Shown here in pieces: positions 1-5,341 of a DNA stretch of 6,709 nt (its first letter is position 1; each line of letters opens with the position of its first letter). The stretch comes from Desulfobacteraceae bacterium (lineage in GTDB: Bacteria; Desulfobacterota; Desulfobacteria; Desulfobacterales; Desulfobacteraceae). Position numbers and translations under genes: made by a program. The stretch lies in contig WFQS01000131.1 in NCBI GenBank assembly GCA_015486915.1, forward strand, positions 1-6,709, written 5' to 3'. The notes beneath the pieces are model-generated. The model saw nothing but the letters and a program-made list of their open reading frames with translations, searched no databases and had not been told where the DNA came from.

Positions 1-744
1 TATTCATTCAAAAAAGAGGACAGAGGCTCCCGTTTTCTTTTTGTCTGGGTGTTTTCCGTTCTGATTATCCATTCATTGATAAGCTGTAAACAGGTTCATT
101 ATTTAATTCCGTTATTGCCCGGGGTAAGTCTTCTCATGGCAAGAAATATTGCTGTAAACGGCGACAAATGGAAAACAATCAAGGCCCATTATCCCGTTGG
201 AATTTTTTATATTGTCATTGGCGTTATAATTTCGGTCTTACATTTTTTTCCATTGAAAAATATTCCGGATATCCCTTTTTCAAAATTTCTGATATTAGCA
301 TCCTGCCTTATTGCACTGGGGGGATTCATTCTGTTTTTAAGGCCAAAATCCGTTGACGGTTTAATGAAGTTAATGTCAATATCATCTGCGGTGTTTATCA
401 TGATTGTGTTGATGACGGGAAATGTGTTGTTTGCAAGGTATGATACCACTGCCATTTCCAATGTGTTAAAAGAAAAACAGGATGCAGGGTACCAGATTCT
501 GCACTATAGAAAATACGATGGGCAATTCCAGTTTGCAGGACGTTTGACAAAACCAATTCTTGTTTTGCACTCAAAAAAAGCTGTCAAAGAATTTATGGAA
601 AAGCATAAGAAAGTGCTTTTGATAAGTTATGAACGCCTCACAGAAAATATCAACCCCTTGGATTTTGATTTCCAGCAATTATACCGGGGCAGAAAAATGA
701 TTTTATGGAATCGAAAAGGAATCTTTGATTTTTTAAATCGCTAA
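1..744 (+). CDS. ArnT/PMT-like membrane glycosyltransferase, C-terminal part (5' end outside window)
   Basis: The frame is open from base 1 and ends with TAA at 742-744, giving 247 visible residues; a GTG at 49 is internal, not a start. About five hydrophobic segments are visible, beginning with FLFVWVFSVLIIHSLIS, then KQVHYLIPLLPG, followed by three more up to about residue 140. The rest, about 105 residues, is soluble and contains YDGQFQFAGRL. The K-Q-x-H-Y-L-x-P-L-L-P segment and a YxGQFxFxGRL tail are, from family knowledge, typical of ArnT-like/PMT-superfamily (GT39/GT83) transferases, which move a sugar from a polyprenyl-phosphate donor onto lipid A or another envelope acceptor on the outer face of the inner membrane. 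The catalytic Asp/Glu loop lies in the missing N-terminal half, so donor and acceptor cannot be inferred. No downstream partner is evident: the next gene begins 123 bp on and is unrelated. The family call is fairly secure; the substrate is unknown. Confidence 0.75.
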   Translation, partial: YSFKKEDRGSRFLFVWVFSVLIIHSLISCKQVHYLIPLLPGVSLLMARNIAVNGDKWKTIKAHYPVGIFYIVIGVIISVLHFFPLKNIPDIPFSKFLILASCLIALGGFILFLRPKSVDGLMKLMSISSAVFIMIVLMTGNVLFARYDTTAISNVLKEKQDAGYQILHYRKYDGQFQFAGRLTKPILVLHSKKAVKEFMEKHKKVLLISYERLTENINPLDFDFQQLYRGRKMILWNRKGIFDFLNR

Positions 745-867
745 CATAGACAAGCCATAACCCAAAAGTTATTTTAATACTTTTGCCAAAAAACATGGAA
801 ATAAAAATTAATAGACTAATTTTAACCATATTGATTTATTTAACATTGACAAAAGCAGATATTTGCC

Positions 868-2223
868 ATGCAATTTAAAAAGTTTTTTTCCCCGCTTTCT
901 CTGCCTATTCTAATGTTTGCAGCAGCCATCTGTGTAGGGACAATATTACTTCATTCCCCGTTCAGTTTTCATGGCAAAACCATATCCTGGATTGATTCAT
1001 TGTTTACGGCAACTTCCGCCACCTGCGTAACCGGTTTAACGGTTGTGGATACTGGGCACCTTTTTACCCGGACAGGACAGATCATTATTGTTGCCTTGAT
1101 TCAACTTGGGGGACTTGGGATAATGACATTTACAAGCCTTGCATTTTATCTGTGGAGAAAAAGGATTTTTTTAACTGACAGGATAGCTGTGGGGGAATCT
1201 CTTCTTAATAATTCAAGCTTTCACCTTGGAAGTTTTTTAACGAAAATTATTATTTTTACTTTTGCTATTGAAACTGTGGGAGCATTTTGTTTAATTGCTT
1301 TTGGTAAAGGTCATTTTTCATTTTTTTCTGCTGTTTTTCATTCCATTTCTGCTTTCTGTAATGCAGGGTTTTCATTAAATTCTGACAACCTCTTGAAATT
1401 TAAGGGAAATTTTGGGGTAAATATAACAATAATGTTGCTTATAATCCTTGGAGGACTGGGATTTTCTGTGCTGGAGGAGGGGTCTTCCTATATATTCTCA
1501 AAAATAACGCAGAAAAAAAATGTATTTAAACTTTCCCGACACTTTTCAATAGTGATTAAAACCACGGTGTTTCTTATACTGGCAGGGTGGATTTTTATTT
1601 ATGTCGCAGATTATGTTAATCTGGAAAAAGCCATGCCGGAAACTGAGGATCTCATGGCCTCATTATTCCAGTCTGTTACCTGCCGGACAGCAGGATTTAA
1701 TACGCTTAATATTGCCGGGATGACAAATTCATCGCTTTTATTCATGATATTACTCATGTTCATAGGGGGAGCTCCTGGATCATGTGCAGGCGGTATAAAA
1801 GTTACAACATTCCGTGTGCTGTGGGCCTTTATTATTGATACAATCAGGGGGAGAGATCAGGTGTGTATAGGGAAATATGCAGTTGACAGGGAAACTGTTA
1901 ACAAGGCTTTAACCCTTTTATTTTTTTCCGTGGCCATTATTCTGGTAAGTATACTTCTCATGAGCTTTACCGAGGGCGGAGATCTGCCACATTTCAGTAT
2001 AAGGGGGAATTTTCTGGAAATACTTTTTGAAACGATTTCCGCATATGGAACCGTTGGATTAAGCACCGGCCTTACTCCCGGATTATCATCCGCCGGGAAA
2101 TTTATATTGGTGGTACTGATGTTTATGGGCAGGCTTGGCCCGCTTGTCCTTCTTTCAGCACTGCACTCAATACAGACTAAAATTTTATATTTAAAACCTG
2201 AACAAAGTATAAGTATTGGATAA
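868..2223 (+). CDS. ktrB: TrkH/KtrB-family potassium uptake channel subunit
   Basis: This 451-residue polytopic inner-membrane protein carries the four-fold pore-loop architecture of the Trk/Ktr/HKT superfamily. The selectivity-filter segments are TCVTGL (52-57), CNAGF (164-168), RTAGF (273-277) and GTVGL (394-398), each with the conserved glycine. The glycine-rich GGAPGSCAGGIK at 300-311 corresponds to the flexible intramembrane gating loop of the third repeat, and GRLGPL at 421-426 carries the conserved arginine of the last segment. The length and the lack of extra N-terminal helices fit KtrB better than the longer enterobacterial TrkH. It should import K+, probably Na+-dependent if truly Ktr-like, as a dimer on a cytoplasmic ring of the RCK protein encoded 7 nt downstream. 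ATG at 868 is the natural start: the hydrophobic first helix begins about ten residues in, although no clear Shine-Dalgarno precedes it. Nothing looks damaged. Ktr versus Trk naming rests on size and pairing only. Confidence 0.93.
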   Translation: MQFKKFFSPLSLPILMFAAAICVGTILLHSPFSFHGKTISWIDSLFTATSATCVTGLTVVDTGHLFTRTGQIIIVALIQLGGLGIMTFTSLAFYLWRKRIFLTDRIAVGESLLNNSSFHLGSFLTKIIIFTFAIETVGAFCLIAFGKGHFSFFSAVFHSISAFCNAGFSLNSDNLLKFKGNFGVNITIMLLIILGGLGFSVLEEGSSYIFSKITQKKNVFKLSRHFSIVIKTTVFLILAGWIFIYVADYVNLEKAMPETEDLMASLFQSVTCRTAGFNTLNIAGMTNSSLLFMILLMFIGGAPGSCAGGIKVTTFRVLWAFIIDTIRGRDQVCIGKYAVDRETVNKALTLLFFSVAIILVSILLMSFTEGGDLPHFSIRGNFLEILFETISAYGTVGLSTGLTPGLSSAGKFILVVLMFMGRLGPLVLLSALHSIQTKILYLKPEQSISIG

Positions 2224-2230
2224 TATTAAA

Positions 2231-2887
2231 ATGAAAGCAAAAATTCAAATAGGAATTATTGGTCTTGGTAAATTTGGCTTTAAATTTGGGAAGACTCTTA
2301 TTGATCTGGGACATGAAGTGCTGGGAATAGACACAGATGAAGAAAGGGTTAAAAATGCACAATATGATTTTACACAGGTTTATCAGGCTGATGCAGCCAA
2401 TAAAGAGGTTTTAAAGCAGATGAGGGTTGATGAACTGGAGCATGTATTGATAAGTGTTGGAGACGCAATTGCCGCAAGTATTATGATTTCAATGTATTTA
2501 AAGGAACTTGGGGTGCAGAATGTCTGGGCAAAGGCAATTCACCATGATCATGAAAAACTATTGTATAAAATAGGGGCTGACAAGGTGATTATCCCTGAAT
2601 ACATGGCTGCCCAGCTTATTGCCAATCGTATTGCCATGCCGGGATTTATAGAACACCTTCCATTTGATGAATCCATGGGAATCAAGGAATTTACGGTAAA
2701 AACATGGGCAAAAAAAACACTTAAGCAGATAGATATGACAAATCAATACAATGTTCAGGTGATTGCCATTAAAAAATTCGGACAGCAGGATTACAGTTTT
2801 ATCCCCAAGGCAGGTGATATATTGAAACAGGGGGACAGTTTTGTTGCCATTGGAACTATTGCTCAATTATCCAAAATTAACTCGTAG
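2231..2887 (+). CDS. ktrA: TrkA/KtrA-family RCK regulatory subunit of the K+ uptake system
   Basis: From ATG 2231 this is a 218-residue soluble protein, close to the size of single-RCK KtrA proteins and about half of the tandem-domain TrkA. The N-terminal Rossmann RCK_N domain shows GLGKFG (11-16) for the dinucleotide phosphates, an acidic GIDTD at 32-36 after beta-2, and AKAIHHDHEKLLYKIGADKVIIPE around 100-123. The RCK_C domain covers about 135-218 and ends PKAGDILKQGDSFVAIG followed by a short tail. By family knowledge it forms a ring that binds ATP/ADP or NAD(H) and gates the membrane subunit. It follows ktrB by 7 nt, so co-transcription and translational coupling are very likely. An in-frame TTG at 2216 would overlap ktrB by 8 bp and add DNIK. 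ATG 2231 is preferred because it is the stronger codon and starts right before the first beta strand; neither has a strong ribosome site. The gene is intact. Confidence 0.92.
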   Translation: MKAKIQIGIIGLGKFGFKFGKTLIDLGHEVLGIDTDEERVKNAQYDFTQVYQADAANKEVLKQMRVDELEHVLISVGDAIAASIMISMYLKELGVQNVWAKAIHHDHEKLLYKIGADKVIIPEYMAAQLIANRIAMPGFIEHLPFDESMGIKEFTVKTWAKKTLKQIDMTNQYNVQVIAIKKFGQQDYSFIPKAGDILKQGDSFVAIGTIAQLSKINS

Positions 2888-2902
2888 AATTTTTATGCAT
2901 AA
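2888..2902. other. 15-bp convergent intergenic gap with a 10-bp perfect palindrome
   Basis: Only 15 bp separate the TAG of ktrA from the TAA of the recombinase gene on the other strand. The gap contains the palindrome TTATGCATAA (2893-2902). It has no GC-rich stem or loop, so it is not a recognisable intrinsic terminator in either direction. Transcripts from the two operons would therefore be expected to overlap at their 3' ends unless they stop inside the opposing gene. Confidence 0.4.
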
Positions 2903-3835
2903 TTATCCCCTTGGATGATATTTTCTGTGCATTTCAATAAGATATTCCCGGGAAATATGGGTGTATATCTCGGTGGTGGAAATATCCGAATGTCCCAGCA
3001 TGGTCTGAACGGATCTTAAATCAGCTCCTCCTTCAAGAAGATGGGTGGCAAATGAATGGCGCAGGGTATGCGGGGTTATTTTTTTTGTAATTCCTGCAAG
3101 ATGTGCGTATTTTTTCAGTATATGCCAGAAACACTGCCTTGTCATTGGCCTGCCCGCCCTTGCCACAAAAAGATACTGGCTTGAATTATTTTTCAAAAGA
3201 AAAGGCCTTGCCGTTTCAATCCATTTAATTGTTATGTTCCTTGCATATGACCCTATGGGAACAATTCTTTCCTTTGAGCCTTTACCGAAAATTCTTACAA
3301 AATTCGCTTTAAGGTTAATATCCTGAACCTTCATATTGATAAGTTCAGATACCCTTAAACCTGCTCCGTATAATATCTCAAGCATTGCTGCATTGCGAAG
3401 CCCCTTTGGCTTTGTCGTATCAGGAATTTGAAGCAGACAGAGAACCTCCTTGCGTGAGATTATCTCCGGCAGATACATTCCTGTTTTTGGAATTTTGATA
3501 TGCTGCACAGGGTTTGCAGATGAAAATCCCTCCTTTACTATGAATTTATAAAAACCACGTATGGTGATGAGGTGCCTTGCCCTTGATTTTGGTGACAGGC
3601 CTTTTTTCTTAAGATTGATAAGCCAGCTTAAAATACAGGCAGTATCCGGTCCTGTGATATCTGAAATATGATTTTTTTTAAGAAAACTTAAATATTCATC
3701 AAGATCTTTTGAATATGAGTCTATACTGTTTGGGGCAAGCCTTTTCTCAACAATAAGGTGATCCAGATATTTTTTTACGAAGCAATCAATATTTTTTTCC
3801 TGTTTTTTTTGTGATGCTTTTAATTTACAATTCAT
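2903..3835 (-). CDS. xerD: XerC/XerD-type tyrosine recombinase
   Basis: From ATG 3835 the product is 310 residues, near the usual 295-305 of XerC/XerD. The N-terminal SAM-like core-binding domain starts at about 18 (FVKKYLDHLIVEKRLAPNSI) and runs to about 110. The catalytic domain has the full set of residues: R161 in GAGLRVSEL, K185 in GKGSKER, H256 and R259 in HTLRH, H282 in LGHSD, and nucleophile Y291 in IYTHIS. By family knowledge it would resolve chromosome dimers at dif with a partner recombinase. XerD is my preference over XerC, but only by general resemblance. A longer in-frame reading begins at ATG 3907; its first 24 codons lie mostly inside an inserted repeat unit and resemble nothing in Xer proteins, so 3835 is chosen. 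A weak TGGA stands too close to this ATG to be a convincing ribosome site. The gene lies downstream of the peptidase gene, and the two were probably an operon before the repeats entered. No phage, integron or cassette genes are visible nearby. Confidence 0.92.
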   Translation of the reverse strand: MNCKLKASQKKQEKNIDCFVKKYLDHLIVEKRLAPNSIDSYSKDLDEYLSFLKKNHISDITGPDTACILSWLINLKKKGLSPKSRARHLITIRGFYKFIVKEGFSSANPVQHIKIPKTGMYLPEIISRKEVLCLLQIPDTTKPKGLRNAAMLEILYGAGLRVSELINMKVQDINLKANFVRIFGKGSKERIVPIGSYARNITIKWIETARPFLLKNNSSQYLFVARAGRPMTRQCFWHILKKYAHLAGITKKITPHTLRHSFATHLLEGGADLRSVQTMLGHSDISTTEIYTHISREYLIEMHRKYHPRG

Positions 3836-3850
3836 GTTCCACACAAAAAA

Positions 3851-3861
3851 CCACAATGATT
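3851..3861. repeat. Left direct repeat CCACAATGATT flanking tandem repeat pair (putative target-site duplication)
   Basis: The 11-mer CCACAATGATT ends exactly where the tandem element begins (TTATATGAAAC at 3862). The identical 11-mer recurs at 4053-4063 exactly where the element ends. Including the preceding A, 12 bases match. The match itself is seen directly; its origin as a target-site duplication is inference. Confidence 0.7.
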
Positions 3862-3954
3862 TTATATGAAACTCCTGTAAAGTACCATTAATCATAAGAG
3901 TTTCCATAGTTGTTGTGAGGCTATCTGAGAGTCACCAGATCTGCCTCATGGCAG
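3862..3954. repeat. Composite hairpin repeat, unit 1 of 93-bp tandem pair
   Basis: This is the first copy of a two-hairpin element. Module A pairs GAAACTC (3868-3874) with GAGTTTC (3898-3904). Module B is a stronger stem: TGAGGC (3916-3921) with GCCTCA (3943-3948), continued by ATCTG (3923-3927) with CAGAT (3936-3940) around an 8-nt loop. Unit 2 follows at an offset of exactly 93 bp with no indels; the two match closely in TTATATGAAACTCC and in module B and are diverged between them. The unit lies immediately upstream of the chosen xer start and covers the spurious ATG at 3907. There is no credible coding capacity. Possible identities are a MITE-like or REP-like palindromic element, or a transcribed structured element. 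Confidence 0.8.
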
Positions 3955-4052
3955 TTATATGAAACTCCGATAAATTTCCTTTCGGAGTGAGAGTTTTATG
4001 TTTTGTTTAGAGGCTGTCTGAGAGAATCCGGATCGGCCTCATGGCTGTTATA
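3955..4052. repeat. Composite hairpin repeat, unit 2 of 93-bp tandem pair (plus terminal TTATA)
   Basis: This is the second tandem copy, closing with TTATA at 4048-4052, the same five bases that open each unit. Module A pairs ACTCCG (3964-3969) with CGGAGT (3983-3988). Module B pairs GAGGC (4010-4014) with GCCTC (4036-4040), and GTCTG (4016-4020) with CGGAT (4029-4033), the latter using two G-U-type pairs. The inner stem differs in sequence from unit 1 yet still pairs, which argues that the structure matters or is recent. On the minus strand the unit starts 9 nt after the peptidase TAA, so it would be transcribed as a structured 3' region of that gene and a leader for xer. Confidence 0.8.
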
Positions 4053-4063
4053 CCACAATGATT
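4053..4063. repeat. Right direct repeat CCACAATGATT flanking tandem repeat pair (putative target-site duplication)
   Basis: This is an exact copy of 3851-3861. It overlaps two of the three bases of the peptidase stop codon (TAA on the minus strand, 4064-4062). If it is a target-site duplication, the insertion occurred just past the stop codon and left the reading frame untouched. Confidence 0.7.
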
Positions 4064-5186
4064 ATACATTAATAATATAATTATTATAATCCATTTTATT
4101 CAGCACACAGGCCCCATTATCAGTTACCATGACCATATTTTCAAGTCGTATACCTCCCCATTCGGGAAGATAAATCCCAGGTTCCACGGTTATGACCATC
4201 CCCGGTTCAAGGATGGTGTTATCTTTTTTTGAAAGCCGCGGGGCTTCATGGATTGCAAGTCCTACGCCATGTCCGAGGCTGTGTGTGAATTTTCCTTTAA
4301 ATTCTGTTGCATCAATATAATCCCTTGCTGTTTTATCAATATCCTGTGCGCTTATTCCAGGTTTTATATTATCCACGGCAAGCTGCTGTGCATCAAAGAG
4401 AATTTTATAAATCTTTTTGAATTTTTCATCGGGCCTGCCCATTACAAGTGTTCGTGTGGTGTCGCTGCAATACCCGTTAAGTTTTGCTCCAAAATCAAAA
4501 AGCAGGGGCTCTCCTTTTTTTAATTTTTTATTACCGGGAATTGCATGGGGTAAAGCTGAATTTTTTCCTGCTGCTGCAATGACGGGAAATGAGAGAGATT
4601 CTGCGCCTTTTTCACGTATGAGTTTTTCAAGAAGCCATGCAGATTCCTTTTCCGTCATACCTAACTTTATTCTATTTCGAAATTCCATGAAAGCTGTTTC
4701 AGCAATTTCAAGAGCTGCTTTTATTTCATTTATCTCTTCATCATCCTTGTTTATGCGCAATAAATCAAGTATTTCACTGGCATCACCAAATTCAATATCA
4801 TAGTTATTTTTGGAAATATTATCTGCAAGTTTTCTGTATTCACCGTATGACAACCTTGACGCTTCAACTCCGATTTTTTTTGATTTTGCATCTTTCAGAA
4901 TATCTATAAGTTCATCGGCAAGTTTTCCGGTGTAACAATTTATAGAATAAAGGTCTCCAGCTTCATTTTCAGCCTGGACGTCATATCTTGCATCGGTGAC
5001 AAGAATATTTTGTTTTTCCGTTATAACTAAAATACCCGCAGTTTCATCGTATGAACTGTCTTCTCCGGTATAGCCACTGAGATACCTCCTGTTTTCATCG
5101 GAAAAGATCATTATGGTGTCAATCTGATTTTCACGCATTTTGCCTTTGAGTCGGTTTATTCTTTCTCTGATAATTGTATTTTTCAT
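4062..5186 (-). CDS. pepQ: Xaa-Pro peptidase-like M24B metallopeptidase
   Basis: The 374-residue product has the two-domain layout of M24B aminopeptidase P/prolidase-type enzymes: a creatinase N-like domain (about 5-140) and a C-terminal pita-bread catalytic domain (about 150-374). All five dinuclear metal ligands are present: D231 in LFDFGA, D242 in SDTTRT, H306 in GHGVGL, E335 in TVEPGIYLP and E349 in RLEN. The auxiliary histidines H214 (ALPHA) and H313 (IHE) are also there. It should be a cytoplasmic Mn/Co/Zn enzyme removing residues next to proline, either as Xaa-Pro aminopeptidase or Xaa-Pro dipeptidase; the sequence does not tell which, so the symbol is tentative. ATG 5186 is preferred over an in-frame TTG at 5195, because TTGGAAATA just upstream of the ATG offers a GGA at a workable distance. 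Repeat unit 3 lies upstream and units 1-2 directly downstream. The likely operon partner is xer. The gene appears intact. Confidence 0.92.
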   Translation of the reverse strand: MKNTIIRERINRLKGKMRENQIDTIMIFSDENRRYLSGYTGEDSSYDETAGILVITEKQNILVTDARYDVQAENEAGDLYSINCYTGKLADELIDILKDAKSKKIGVEASRLSYGEYRKLADNISKNNYDIEFGDASEILDLLRINKDDEEINEIKAALEIAETAFMEFRNRIKLGMTEKESAWLLEKLIREKGAESLSFPVIAAAGKNSALPHAIPGNKKLKKGEPLLFDFGAKLNGYCSDTTRTLVMGRPDEKFKKIYKILFDAQQLAVDNIKPGISAQDIDKTARDYIDATEFKGKFTHSLGHGVGLAIHEAPRLSKKDNTILEPGMVITVEPGIYLPEWGGIRLENMVMVTDNGACVLNKMDYNNYIINV

Positions 5187-5212
5187 TATTTCCAAGCCTT
5201 GTTTATTTTTGT

Positions 5213-5341
5213 TTTATGAAACTCCTGTAAAATTTCTTACGGAGTAAAAGCTGGCATCGCGCCTTCGGCCCATTGTTTGTCAGAATCTATGATTCTTAGA
5301 GGCTGTCTGAAAGTCTTCAGATCCACCTCATGGCGGTTATA
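5213..5341. repeat. Composite hairpin repeat, unit 3 (expanded copy, about 129 bp)
   Basis: This copy of the same element family lies between the acidic SUMF1-fold gene and the peptidase. Module A pairs ACTCC (5221-5225) with GGAGT (5241-5245), continued by GTAA (5227-5230) with TTAC (5237-5240) and one bulged T. Module B pairs GAGGC (5299-5303) with ACCTC (5325-5329), with one mismatch, and GTCTG (5305-5309) with CAGAT (5318-5322). Unlike units 1-2, it carries an extra segment (about 5251-5297) between the modules, containing a GC-rich stretch GGCATCGCGCCTTCGGCC and a small hairpin AGAATC-TAT-GATTCT (5282-5296). Its terminal GGTTATA includes the stop codon of the upstream minus-strand gene (5337-5339). 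I see no clear flanking direct repeat. Confidence 0.75.

Noticed and set aside
763..785. Inverted repeat CAAAAGT...ACTTTTG after the glycosyltransferase gene as an intrinsic terminator
   Set aside because: The stem has only two G-C pairs around a 9-nt AT loop and no T-run follows on the plus strand; too weak in AT-rich DNA.
846..851. TTGACA as a -35 box for the ktrB gene
   Set aside because: It lies 17 bp before the ATG, so a -10 at normal spacing would fall inside the gene, and no TATAAT-like sequence is there. The 745-867 gap shows no other convincing promoter.
2903..3835. Phage or genomic-island integrase
   Set aside because: Size, motif spacing and housekeeping neighbours fit chromosomal XerC/XerD; there is no tRNA or att site nearby.
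4417..4803. Plus-strand open frame opposite the peptidase gene
   Set aside because: Antisense to the conserved catalytic core of the M24 enzyme, with no recognisable domain.
3862..5341. CRISPR array or integron attC sites next to the tyrosine recombinase
   Set aside because: Only three diverged copies, no regular spacers, no cassette ORFs between them, and the recombinase lacks any visible integron-integrase-like insertion. The attC-like reading is not supported beyond the presence of hairpins.
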